The notes under the pieces: generated by a model
What the model was told of the DNA's origin: nothing
What the model saw: the letters and a program-made list of their open reading frames with translations, nothing else
Database searches by the model: none
NCBI GenBank assembly: GCA_947370975.1
Contig: CANBNG010000004.1
Coordinates: forward strand, 1 to 64,000
Reading direction: 5' to 3'
Source: Beijerinckiaceae bacterium
GTDB lineage: Bacteria > Pseudomonadota > Alphaproteobacteria > Rhizobiales > Beijerinckiaceae
Length of the DNA: 64,000 nt
Shown: one piece after another, positions 7,865 to 16,261 of the stretch
Position numbering within the stretch: position 1 is the stretch's first letter
How the letters are laid out: the number at the start of each line of letters is the position of its first letter
Translations under genes and position numbers: made by a program

Positions 7865-8250
7865 GCGAGGCAAACGATACCATCCGCGTCTTCGTCCCGC
7901 TTGCCTTCAAGCGGAAGAATGGTCGTCCTAGAATTCTGGCGCCTGACGTCGAACCCCATTTTCAGGCCCGTGTTCAGGATCCGCACATCTTGCGCGCGCT
8001 TGGACGTGCTTGGTCATGGCGAAGAAAGCTTGAGACCGGCGAAGCCGCAACGATCCAAGACATTGCAAAGGCAGAGAAGGTCTCGGACCGGTTTGTTGGC
8101 CCCATGATGCGACTGGCTTACCTCTCGCCGGACGTGCTTGAGCGCTTGCTGCTGTGGCGGGAGCCGCCGTCAGCGACGATTAAGCAGATGATCGACGCTA
8201 CGTATTTGCCATGGGCGGAGCAACTAGGGCAGGTGTTCAACCAAACTTAG
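7861..8250 (+). CDS. small HTH-like protein of the recombinase module
   Basis: A 129-aa protein beginning with TTG inside the recombinase stop codon (TTGA). AGGAGG lies 7 bases upstream, which supports the unusual start. The C-terminal half contains an HTH-like run (ATIQDIAKAEKVSDRFVGPMM) followed by LAYLSPDVLERLL. This resembles the C-terminal module often found just downstream of DUF2924-associated recombinases. It may be a DNA-binding directionality factor or regulator. Translational coupling to the recombinase is visible; function is inferred. Confidence 0.7.
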   Translation: MSEANDTIRVFVPLAFKRKNGRPRILAPDVEPHFQARVQDPHILRALGRAWSWRRKLETGEAATIQDIAKAEKVSDRFVGPMMRLAYLSPDVLERLLLWREPPSATIKQMIDATYLPWAEQLGQVFNQT

Positions 8251-8417
8251 GTGTCGATTGTGCGCGCTGCGACCTCTGACCTCTTAGCGCAACCATCGGC
8301 ATTGCGAAAATCCTTGAAGCTGACAGGCAACGTTTCAATTTAGATGTGGGACCAAATGGGCTGGACAATTCCAGTGAATCAGGGAGCAATGGTAAAATAA
8401 AAATCTGCGGAAATGCG

Positions 8418-10754
8418 ATGATTGACGAAAAAAGAACAAAAGAAGCAGCAGCGTCGCTGCTGAAAGACATGGAAACGACAGCCGCACGCATGCGCGCACT
8501 GATCGTTTCCATGTCGGTGCATGATCTTCTCGGCTACATTTATGCCCAGCACATGATGAAATCCAATACGGAGCAAAGTACTGCGGATGAGACTGTCGAA
8601 GCAGGAGACCCAGACGATCTGATCAGCGAAAACCAATTTCTTCTTGAGTATGTGCATGCAGTACTAGCTTCAGACGCAGAACCGGAGGTGGTAGCGTTCG
8701 ATAAAGCGCATTGCATAGAGCTGTTTAAACTTAGTCGCAAACTACGAGACCAGGCCATGTTTTTTGCCATGGCATCATCGGCGGACACAAACAGCATTTT
8801 ATTCGGTCAAAATACAGCTGACATTCAATTTCGTGCTAAATCGAATTGGGTCATGCTGCGCGGAAACCGCTACCAGGTTTTGGAAGGAGAGTTCTACCGC
8901 TACGTTCTGGCACCTCACGATGATGTCCTGAAAGAAGTCTATGGCGCTGGTGCCGCCGAAGTCGCTGTAGGCTTCCAAGCCATGGCTGACGCTTTGCGTT
9001 CTGGCCATGCCGAGGCGATCTTAGAAATAAAAAGGCAGTTTGAGGCGGCTCAAACCTTAGCTGCGGCACACGACGGGCCTTTAGACAGCCTCACGGAGGC
9101 TTGGGTTGCGGCTAATGTGGAAAATGCGAAAGCCGCTGGGCAGGCGATCGATGACTTGTTTCGCGGTGGCATCGCCAACGTAAGCCGCCATACGACGCTG
9201 CCAGCAACCCTGTTGGCGGACTTGGCATATTGCCGCGGAGAAGAAACTGAGTTTTTTGCTCCAGGTGATTTTGCTGGAACACCTTACCGAACTCTGCCTG
9301 CCCGGAAGAAACCCCTGATACGGCTTGGGACGGACTATTACGCTGTCGACCCGTGTTTCGCCCGTGACGCAGGGTATCGAGCGTTACTCTACAACCTCCT
9401 TCAGCGAAAGCCAGATTATAGGAAGACGTTTGAAGAACGGCAGAAGAGAATGAGCGAAGCGGCCTTTGCAGACATTCTCTCGGCCCAACTTCCCGGTGCC
9501 ACAGTTTTTCAAGAGGTCTATTACAAGGATCCGGCGATTAACCAGTGGTCTGAAAATGACACGCTCATTCTGATCGATGATGCACTATTCCTTGTCGAGG
9601 CTAAAGCTGGCGCAGCTGCGACTATTGCTTCGCCCGCGCTTGATTTTGGTCGTCACGCCCAGTCAGTGCAAGATTTGGTGATCAAGGCATACGAGCAGTG
9701 CGCGCGGTTCTTCAATTATCTGCATTCTGCAGACGAAGTGCCGATCTACAATCGCGTCGATGGTAAGTATAAGGAATGTGGACGTGTTCGTCGCTCCAAT
9801 TACCGCATCATGGTGCCGATCGGACTTACGGTTGAGTCATTCTCGCCGTTTTCGACATACTGCAAGGAGCTGCCGCAGATTCAGCCGCTTCTTGGGAAAC
9901 ATGCCTTCATCTCAATGTCCATTGACGACCTATTCGTGCTGCAGCGATTCTTCTCCACCCCCGGCTCGTTTGTGCACTACATGGAGGTTAGACAAGCGGT
10001 AGCCGGCATAAGTGGGGCTCATCTATTCGATGAATTCGATCATCTAGGGGCGTACCTGACGAAAAACCGTTTCGATCTGGATATTGCCGACCAACTTCGG
10101 AGCGGCAAGGTGAATACACTCATCTGGGATCGCATGAGCGATATCGTTGACCGTAGTTTCGCGGGCAAAGATTGGGCGAGCAAGAGGTTTCCGACACAAG
10201 AATTTCCGGAGGAGGTACTGGGGCTGCTGGGAGCAATTGATGCCACTCGTGCAAGCGGATGGCTTTTGGCAGAAAGCCAGATCCGCAACTTAGGGGAGGA
10301 AGGCCGGAAGAATCTCGCTAAATATTTGGCAGATCTACGCAAGTCTCTAAATCAGCATTCGTATCGTTACTTTACTCTGTCCGGGGAAAAAGAGCCGCTT
10401 TTCGTCTGGTTGAACCGAAGTGACCGAGAAATTGACTGGACGATAGTGAATGACAAGGCCAGCGCAGTTGCGGTGGCAGTTGGTGCATCAAAAGTGATTG
10501 TCATCGCAGCAATGATTAGTGTTGATGGATCTTACCAGCAGGCCCAATCTTTCGCAGTATACATGCCGACAGTGCGCACGCAGGAGAATGCGCATATTTA
10601 CGAAGACGCCTCGCGAATGACTCAACCCAGACGAGCGGTAAATCTCAACCATACAGAAAACTTCATCACCCCTGCAAAAAGCAAAAAGCTAGGGCGGAAT
10701 GATTCGTGCACTTGCGGCAGCGGTAAGAAGTATAAAAAATGTCATGGCAGCTGA
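8418..10754 (+). CDS. nuclease-like protein with C-terminal SEC-C zinc motif; candidate defence gene
   Basis: About 778 aa if translated from the ATG at 8418; a GTG at 8346 would add 24 residues. Neither start has a strong ribosome site. The N-terminal ~350 residues are helical without known motifs. Around residues 365-400, FQEVYYKD is followed by ENDTLILIDD and LFLVEAKAG, the E/D...ExK arrangement of PD-(D/E)xK nucleases. The extreme C-terminus is a SEC-C motif (GRNDSCTCGSGKKYKKCHG). Codon use is visibly more AT-rich than the core genes, a sign of transfer. It is alone between the recombinase module and the tRNA-Ser gene, a typical cargo position. Antiviral function is a hypothesis; an island maintenance protein is possible. 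Confidence 0.7.
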   Translation: MIDEKRTKEAAASLLKDMETTAARMRALIVSMSVHDLLGYIYAQHMMKSNTEQSTADETVEAGDPDDLISENQFLLEYVHAVLASDAEPEVVAFDKAHCIELFKLSRKLRDQAMFFAMASSADTNSILFGQNTADIQFRAKSNWVMLRGNRYQVLEGEFYRYVLAPHDDVLKEVYGAGAAEVAVGFQAMADALRSGHAEAILEIKRQFEAAQTLAAAHDGPLDSLTEAWVAANVENAKAAGQAIDDLFRGGIANVSRHTTLPATLLADLAYCRGEETEFFAPGDFAGTPYRTLPARKKPLIRLGTDYYAVDPCFARDAGYRALLYNLLQRKPDYRKTFEERQKRMSEAAFADILSAQLPGATVFQEVYYKDPAINQWSENDTLILIDDALFLVEAKAGAAATIASPALDFGRHAQSVQDLVIKAYEQCARFFNYLHSADEVPIYNRVDGKYKECGRVRRSNYRIMVPIGLTVESFSPFSTYCKELPQIQPLLGKHAFISMSIDDLFVLQRFFSTPGSFVHYMEVRQAVAGISGAHLFDEFDHLGAYLTKNRFDLDIADQLRSGKVNTLIWDRMSDIVDRSFAGKDWASKRFPTQEFPEEVLGLLGAIDATRASGWLLAESQIRNLGEEGRKNLAKYLADLRKSLNQHSYRYFTLSGEKEPLFVWLNRSDREIDWTIVNDKASAVAVAVGASKVIVIAAMISVDGSYQQAQSFAVYMPTVRTQENAHIYEDASRMTQPRRAVNLNHTENFITPAKSKKLGRNDSCTCGSGKKYKKCHGS

Positions 10755-11356
10755 TTTCAACAATCTACATCGACGATTGTTTTAGGTTTGCTGTAGGAGA
10801 TTCCTCTTGGTTGACTCGCGAGAACGGAATGCAATCGTCGGCACTTTGCAGATAGGTCACATTGTTCGAAAAGCATTGCTGCGGCACATTGAATGGCGGG
10901 TCTAGAAGCGCAGCCCTATGCAGTACCTCTTTCGCCAGCGGCCGGTATGGGGCGAGCCCGGCGAACCAAGCCAAGCCTCCGCGGCAATGATAATTATTAA
11001 GACACCAATGATCAGGGACCCTTCTCTGACCAACGATTCCGCTGACGTTGGTGGTAGGTTTACGCGGCGCAGAAATGCGCCCCACCACGCTTCCCTGACG
11101 TTTTATCGATCTCGAGACCAAGTGATCCATCGCAAATAGACCGCCTACGCAGGAGTTTTAACTCCTTGAAAAGAATCCGGAAATTCTGCCCGAAGCGATG
11201 GGACGCAGGTTCGGTCGGAATGAGACGGAAGCGCTTTTGAGACCGATTTTGGAGCGCGCTGCAGTCTCAGAGGTTCGGTCGGAACTTGAAAACCTGCGGA
11301 AACCCTGGGGATTTTCGCGTCTCGAACAGGGCTGGGGGGAGTTCGAAGCGGTTTAG
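10755..11356. other. 602-bp non-coding right edge of the island
   Basis: I see no convincing gene. The stretch holds a 16-bp palindrome AGGAGTTTTAACTCCT (11151-11166) and a direct repeat AGGTTCGGTCGGAA at 11207-11220 and 11271-11284. It abuts the 3' end of the tRNA-Ser gene, where island junctions commonly lie. A minus-strand open frame of about 120 codons (10765-11130) has no recognisable domain and unusual composition, so I do not call it. Confidence 0.5.
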
Positions 11357-11446
11357 TGGCGGAAGGGGTGGGATTCGAACCCACGGTAGGCTTTCACCTA
11401 CGGCGGTTTTCAAGACCGCTGCCTTAAACCACTCGGCCACCCTTCC
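11357..11446 (-). tRNA. tRNA-Ser (anticodon UGA)
   Basis: A 90-nt class II tRNA on the minus strand. The acceptor stem is GGAAGGG paired with CCCTTCC, with discriminator G and encoded CCA (TGGC on the plus strand at 11357-11360). The anticodon loop CTTGAAA gives UGA. There is a long variable arm (GTAGGTGAAAGCCTAC) and a T loop GTTCGAATC. The 3' end faces the island, so this gene is a plausible integration landmark. Confidence 0.96.
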
Positions 11447-11569
11447 GCGTTCGGCTTGTCTAGGTGGCGCGGGCGGCGAGGTCAATATGGCGGCTCGCGT
11501 TCTTGTGTTGGGTCCAGATTGCCAGCTTTTCCGTAACCCTCGCAGACAGGCTTTCGGAGGGATCGTCGG

Positions 11570-11962
11570 ATGCTGCCATCGCGCCCATGTTTTCTATTCG
11601 CCATCGCGCTTCTGGCGCTCGCGGGCAGGGCCCATGCCGAGCAGGTCCTGGCGGGGGCTGCGCTTGATCGGGCCGTGTCCGGCCGCCGGATCTTTCTTGC
11701 GACGCCATTGGGTGGCGAGTTTCCGCTCAATTACCATGCGGATGGACGCATCGACGGGCAGGGGGAAGCCACCGGCCTCGGCCGTTTTGCCCGCCCGAGT
11801 GATTCCGGCCGCTGGTGGGTCGATGGCGCGCAGCTCTGCCAGAAATGGACAGAATGGTACGCGGGCAAAACGTTTTGTTTCACCCTGCGCAAAGTTGATG
11901 GGGGTCGGCTCGCCTGGGAGCGCGACGACGGCGTATCCGGCATAGCGCGTGTGGCGCCCTGA
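11570..11962 (+). CDS. small secreted protein, unknown function
   Basis: A 130-aa protein with a clear Sec signal peptide (hydrophobic LFAIALLALAG, cleavage after AHA at about residue 23). The mature part of about 107 residues has two cysteines, in GRWWVDGAQLCQKW and GKTFCFTL, that could form a disulfide. It has the compact beta-rich look of small periplasmic alphaproteobacterial proteins. GGAGGG lies 8 bases before the ATG. It is the first gene after the tRNA and is co-directional with rlpA. I do not recognise a function. Confidence 0.75.
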   Translation: MLPSRPCFLFAIALLALAGRAHAEQVLAGAALDRAVSGRRIFLATPLGGEFPLNYHADGRIDGQGEATGLGRFARPSDSGRWWVDGAQLCQKWTEWYAGKTFCFTLRKVDGGRLAWERDDGVSGIARVAP

Positions 11963-12139
11963 GCGCAGCTGTCGCACGGCTCTGCCGCAATTTCGTCGGA
12001 TTTTTGACGCCAAGCTTGGCCTCGAAGGCGGCTTGGGGAACCATTCCTTAACCGACCTTACGCAAAGGTGTGGGCTGTCGTGGATCGAATCCTCGTTTGT
12101 CCGCTTTTTGTCTTGGGCGCGACTTTGGGGTATCGGTTC

Positions 12140-13204
12140 ATGCACATCCGTTCTGTAGATGGTGTTGCGTACCGCCCGATGCGTTTTCGTTTTGATGACA
12201 CACTTCTTCGTCCGAGCGCCCAGCGTTCTGCGCAGTTCCGTTTCGGATGCGCGGCGCTGTTGGTGACAGCGACGCTGGCTGGCTGTTCGCAGCCGCCGGG
12301 CAAACGGTCCAAGGAATATTTCCCCTCGTCGATCTATGGCGCTGCGAGCCCGCGCGTCGTGGAGGATGGAGAGCCCGTGCCGCGTGGCGGCGGGCGCTAT
12401 CTTGTTGGGAAACCCTATAGCGTTGCCGGGCGGGTCTATACGCCCAAGGAAGTCGCGACCAACACATCTGTCACCGGCAAGGCCTCCTGGTATGGCGCGG
12501 CCTTCCATGGTCGTCGCACCTCCAATGGCGAGGTCTATGACATGCGCTCGGTGAGCGCGGCGCATCCCACCTGGCCTTTGCCGAGCTATGTGCGCATTAC
12601 CAATACCCGCAATGGCCGCTCGATGATCGCGCGGCTGAACGACCGTGGCCCGTTCCACTCGGACCGGGTAATGGACGTGTCGTCGCGCGTGGCAGAGGCG
12701 CTGGATTTCAAGCGGTTCGGTACGGCTGTCATCAAGGTCGATTATGTCGGCAAGGCCGGGCTTGCGGGCTCGGACGATCAGATCCTCATGGCAAGCCTGC
12801 GCACGGACGGCCGCCCGGCTGCGCTCGATGGCAACCAGCCGACAATGGTTGCGGATATGGAGTCCGAGGCCGCGCCTGCCGCCGCCGCGCCCACACGGCT
12901 CTCGCTCTTCCAATCTCGGCCAGATCCCCAGCCTGAGTCCGAAGTCACGACCATTGACCGTCAGGAACCCACGCCGCTTTCATCTGCCGGCGGCATGGCC
13001 GCAATCGATGTTCTGCCGCCGCCGCGTCCAGCCTGGTTGCAGCCGATCAAGATTGCCGAAGCGCAAACTGTCGAGACGAAGCCTTCAGCCCCCGTTGCGG
13101 TGCGCACTGCTGCTTATGCGCCCCTGGCCTCCGGCCTGCCGCAATTCCCGCCGCTTCCACCCATTCGCCCGCTTTCACTTGGCATCATCCGCCCCTCGCA
13201 CTGA
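12140..13204 (+). CDS. rlpA: RlpA-family septal-ring lipoprotein
   Basis: RlpA-type double-psi beta-barrel protein; characterised members are lytic transglycosylases acting on denuded septal glycan. A long N-terminal extension precedes a lipoprotein signal with lipobox LAGC. The catalytic barrel lies at about residues 110-200, with GKASWYGAAFHGRRTSNGE, the AAHPTWPLPSYVRITN strand and LNDRGPF carrying the active-site Asp. The C-terminal ~130 residues are Pro/Ala-rich, and I see no SPOR domain, unlike E. coli RlpA. The ATG at 12140 was chosen for a GGGG 9 bases upstream; the ATG at 12179 is also possible. Downstream lies a D,D-carboxypeptidase gene, consistent with a cell-wall role. Confidence 0.88.
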   Translation: MHIRSVDGVAYRPMRFRFDDTLLRPSAQRSAQFRFGCAALLVTATLAGCSQPPGKRSKEYFPSSIYGAASPRVVEDGEPVPRGGGRYLVGKPYSVAGRVYTPKEVATNTSVTGKASWYGAAFHGRRTSNGEVYDMRSVSAAHPTWPLPSYVRITNTRNGRSMIARLNDRGPFHSDRVMDVSSRVAEALDFKRFGTAVIKVDYVGKAGLAGSDDQILMASLRTDGRPAALDGNQPTMVADMESEAAPAAAAPTRLSLFQSRPDPQPESEVTTIDRQEPTPLSSAGGMAAIDVLPPPRPAWLQPIKIAEAQTVETKPSAPVAVRTAAYAPLASGLPQFPPLPPIRPLSLGIIRPSH

Positions 13205-13278
13205 AGTTGCTTTTGAGGCTGTGCCGGTGCACATTCGCTGACAGATCGCAAATTGCGACTTACAGGGAATCGGCAGCA

Positions 13279-14475
13279 TTGTTTTTGCGGGCAAGGCGCG
13301 GTCTTTCGATCCTCTTCGCGGGCCTTCTGGCCGCGGTTGTTGTGAGCGCCACGGCCGCTCACGCGCAGACTCCTGCCTTCCAGACGCCCGTTGCCAACGC
13401 CATCCTGCTTGATTTCGACAGTCGCTCCGTGCTGTTCGAAAAGGCTGCCGATCAACTCGTGTCGCCGGCCTCTCTTGCCAAGCTCATGACGGCTGAAATC
13501 GTCTTCCATGAATTGCAGGAAGGGCGACTGACGCTGGAGCGCACGTTTACAGTCTCCGAAAACGCCTGGCGGCGTGGCGGCGCACCGGCCGGTGGCTCGG
13601 CCATGTTTGCGGTTGTGCGCAGCCAGATCCGCCTTGAGGATCTTCTGCGCGGCCTCATTATCATGTCAGGCAATGATGCGGCGATCACCATTGCCGAGGG
13701 CATTGCGGGGACGGAAGAAAATTTTGCAGGCCTGATGACGCGCCGCGCGGCGGAGCTCGGCTTCGATAAAATGACCTTCAAGAACGCCTGGGGCAAATTT
13801 GACCCGGAGCAGAAAGTCACTGTGCGGCAGCTGGCTTTGCTCGCCGAACACATCATTCGCACCTATCCTGACTATTATCATTACTTCGGTGAAAAAGAAT
13901 TCACCTGGAACAAGATCCGCCAGCAGAACCGCAATCCGCTGCTGTTCATGGATATTGGCGCGGATGGATTGAAGACCGGCAATGTCGAGGATTCGGGCTT
14001 TGCCATTGTCGGCTCTGCAGTCGAGAACGGGCAACGCGTGATCGTCGCCATCGTGGGCGCAAAGACGGCGCGCGAGCGGGCGGATGAAGCGCGCAAGCTT
14101 CTCTCGTGGGGATTGCGGACGTTTGAATCGCGCCAGCTTTTCGAGGCCGGTGCGGAAGTCGGTTCTGCAAGCGTCTTTGGCGGGGCGAAGAACAGCGTGT
14201 CGCTGGTCTCCGAGGCTCCGGTGAAAGTCCTCGTGCCGCGCGGCTCGTCCGAGCGTCTGTCGGCGCAGATCACTTATCTCGGACCGCTGCAAGCGCCGGT
14301 GGTGCAAGGCGCAAAGATTGCCAAATTGCGCGTCACGCGCGGCAAGGTGCTTGTTCTTGAAACGCCACTGGTTGCGGGCGAAGCGATTGCGCCGGGCTCA
14401 TTGCCCCAGCGCGCGCTCGATGCGGGTTGGGAAGTCGGCTACGGCCTCGTCTCCAAATATGTTCTGAAGAAATGA
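13279..14475 (+). CDS. D-alanyl-D-alanine carboxypeptidase (low-molecular-weight PBP, DacC-like)
   Basis: Periplasmic serine peptidase removing terminal D-Ala from peptidoglycan pentapeptides. After a signal peptide (LSILFAGLLAAVVVSATAAHA) come the three penicillin-binding motifs: SLAK (in VSPASLAKLM), SGN (IIMSGNDAA) and KTG (DGLKTGN). A C-terminal PBP5-like beta domain ends in a GLVSKYVLKK tail, as expected for a membrane-associating end. No ATG fits; a TTG at 13279 lies 9 bases after AGGGA and gives a normal signal peptide, while a TTG at 13207 is the longer alternative. The stop overlaps the tmk start (ATGA). The gene opens a run of tightly packed genes to 19412. Confidence 0.92.
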   Translation: MFLRARRGLSILFAGLLAAVVVSATAAHAQTPAFQTPVANAILLDFDSRSVLFEKAADQLVSPASLAKLMTAEIVFHELQEGRLTLERTFTVSENAWRRGGAPAGGSAMFAVVRSQIRLEDLLRGLIIMSGNDAAITIAEGIAGTEENFAGLMTRRAAELGFDKMTFKNAWGKFDPEQKVTVRQLALLAEHIIRTYPDYYHYFGEKEFTWNKIRQQNRNPLLFMDIGADGLKTGNVEDSGFAIVGSAVENGQRVIVAIVGAKTARERADEARKLLSWGLRTFESRQLFEAGAEVGSASVFGGAKNSVSLVSEAPVKVLVPRGSSERLSAQITYLGPLQAPVVQGAKIAKLRVTRGKVLVLETPLVAGEAIAPGSLPQRALDAGWEVGYGLVSKYVLKK

Positions 14476-15149
14476 ATTCTGAAAAAGCCGCGCACACACC
14501 AGCGCCACGCGGGCGCTTCATCACCTTTGAAGGCGGCGAGGGCGCAGGCAAATCCACGCAGGTCCAGCGCCTGGTCGCGGCCCTGCAGGCACGCGGCATC
14601 GAGACTGTTGCAACGCGCGAGCCCGGCGGATCACCCAATGCCGAAGCGCTGCGCAAGGTTCTTCTCTCAGGCCTCGTCGCTCCGCTTGGGCCGGCTGCCG
14701 AAGCCATGATCTTTTGCGCCGCGCGTATCGATCATATCGACAATCTGATCGCTCCAGCGCTCGCGCGCGGCGCCTTCGTGGTCTGCGACCGCTTTGCCGA
14801 TTCAACGCGCGCCTATCAGGGGGCACTCGGCAAATTGTCGGACCAGTTCATCGACGGGCTTGAGCGCGTGACGATTGGCGACACCAAACCCGACCTGACC
14901 TTCATGCTCGATCTGCCTGCCGAAGAGGGGCTGGCGCGCGCCGGAAAGCGGCGGGGCGCCGAGGCTGTTGATCGCTTCGAGGCTGAGAATATCGATTTTC
15001 ACCGCGCGTTGCGCACATCCTTTCGCGCGATTGCGGAGAAAAACCCGCAACGGTGCGTCTTGATCGACGCCACCCGCACGATGGATGAAATCGCAGCCGA
15101 TATCTGGCACGCAACCGAACAGCGCCTTCTCCTGGATGTCCGCGCATGA
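14472..15149 (+). CDS. tmk: thymidylate kinase
   Basis: Phosphorylates dTMP to dTDP in dTTP synthesis. It has 225 aa, slightly over the family norm of about 210 because of a 15-residue N-terminal extension. The P-loop is FEGGEGAGKSTQ, the dTMP-binding segment TREPGG, the DRY-like motif CDRFADST, and the lid region RAGKRRG. The ATG at 14472 overlaps the upstream stop, and its own stop overlaps holB. The tmk-holB pairing is conserved in alphaproteobacteria. Confidence 0.96.
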   Translation: MNSEKAAHTPAPRGRFITFEGGEGAGKSTQVQRLVAALQARGIETVATREPGGSPNAEALRKVLLSGLVAPLGPAAEAMIFCAARIDHIDNLIAPALARGAFVVCDRFADSTRAYQGALGKLSDQFIDGLERVTIGDTKPDLTFMLDLPAEEGLARAGKRRGAEAVDRFEAENIDFHRALRTSFRAIAEKNPQRCVLIDATRTMDEIAADIWHATEQRLLLDVRA

Positions 15150-16228
15150 GCCGCGCCCGCGACGTTGAAGCGCCCCCCGAGAGCGACCGTTTTCTCGAAG
15201 CCCCGCACCCGCGCGAAACCGATATCGTCTTCGGGCACGATCGCGCACAGACCCAGATCCTCGACGCCTATCGCTCGAACCGCCTGCCGCAGGCCTGGAT
15301 TCTTGGCGGTCGCGAGGGCATTGGCAAGGCAACGCTCGCCTGGCATTTCGCGCGTTTCGTTCTCGCCAATCCTGACCCTGCGAGTGCTGCTGTTCAAAAC
15401 GCGACGGACCTGTCGGTCAGCCCCGACCACCCGGCGGCGCGGCGCATGGCCGCGCTCTCGCATGGCGATCTGCTGCTGACCCGGCGGGAATGGGACCCCA
15501 AGACCAAAAAGCACTTCACAGAAATCCGCGCGCAGGATGTGCGTCGGCTGATCGATCTCTTCCGTCAGGCGGCGGGAGAGGGCGGCTGGCGTGTGGCCAT
15601 TCTGGATGCGGCGGACGATCTCAACAAATCGAGCGCCAATGCGCTGCTCAAGCTGATTGAGGAGCCTCCGTCGCGCTCGCTTTTTCTCATGATTGCGCAT
15701 CGCCCGGCTGACGTGCTGCCCACCATCCGCTCGCGCTCGCGCATGTTGCTGCTTGATCCGCTGAGCCCGGAGGATGTTGTGCGCGCGGTGCGGCAGGCCG
15801 GCGAACCTTGGTCGCGCAGCAGCGAGGCGGATCTGCGCGCGGCAGCCGAGCGGGGGCAGGGGTCGGTTCGTGCCGCCATGCGCCTGCTCGATGGCTCTGG
15901 CCTTGCCCTTGCGCGGCGTCTCGAGGGCTTGCTCGGGCGGCTGCCGGAGGTTGACTGGCTTGGCGTTCACGATCTCGCCGACACGCTGGCCGGGCGCGAT
16001 GGGCTTGAGGATTTCGAGACGACGCTTGCGACCGTCTTCGACTGGATCGACGCCACGGTGCGCGCCTCGACGGCTGCGGGCGTGGCCCGCCTTGCGCCCT
16101 ACGCCGAGGTATGGGAGAAGATCGCCGCGTCCGCGCGCGAAACCGAGGCGTTCAACCTCGACAGAAGGCCGCTTATCCTGTCGATTTTCGCCGATCTCGC
16201 CGCCGCCACGCGCGTCGCTCGTTCCTGA
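15146..16228 (+). CDS. holB: DNA polymerase III subunit delta'
   Basis: Clamp-loader subunit of 360 aa. The AAA+ core has a degenerate P-loop (GGREGIGKATLA) and the delta'-typical ANALLKLIEEPPSRSLFLMI segment with sensor residues. The SRC-like motif of clamp loaders appears as RSRSRM. The zinc-binding cysteines of E. coli delta' are absent, replaced by a longer linker (about residues 75-115). The start overlaps the tmk stop by 4 bases, and metG follows 33 bases downstream. Confidence 0.95.
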   Translation: MSRARDVEAPPESDRFLEAPHPRETDIVFGHDRAQTQILDAYRSNRLPQAWILGGREGIGKATLAWHFARFVLANPDPASAAVQNATDLSVSPDHPAARRMAALSHGDLLLTRREWDPKTKKHFTEIRAQDVRRLIDLFRQAAGEGGWRVAILDAADDLNKSSANALLKLIEEPPSRSLFLMIAHRPADVLPTIRSRSRMLLLDPLSPEDVVRAVRQAGEPWSRSSEADLRAAAERGQGSVRAAMRLLDGSGLALARRLEGLLGRLPEVDWLGVHDLADTLAGRDGLEDFETTLATVFDWIDATVRASTAAGVARLAPYAEVWEKIAASARETEAFNLDRRPLILSIFADLAAATRVARS

Positions 16229-16261
16229 GGGCGCTTCAAAGGCCGACAGACAGGATTTTTC

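Noticed and set aside
10765..11130. 121-codon minus-strand open frame at the island edge
   Set aside because: No domain, no credible start context, odd composition; left as non-coding.
11594..12913. 439-codon minus-strand open frame
   Set aside because: Antisense to the secreted protein and RlpA genes, both with signal peptides and, for RlpA, clear motifs.
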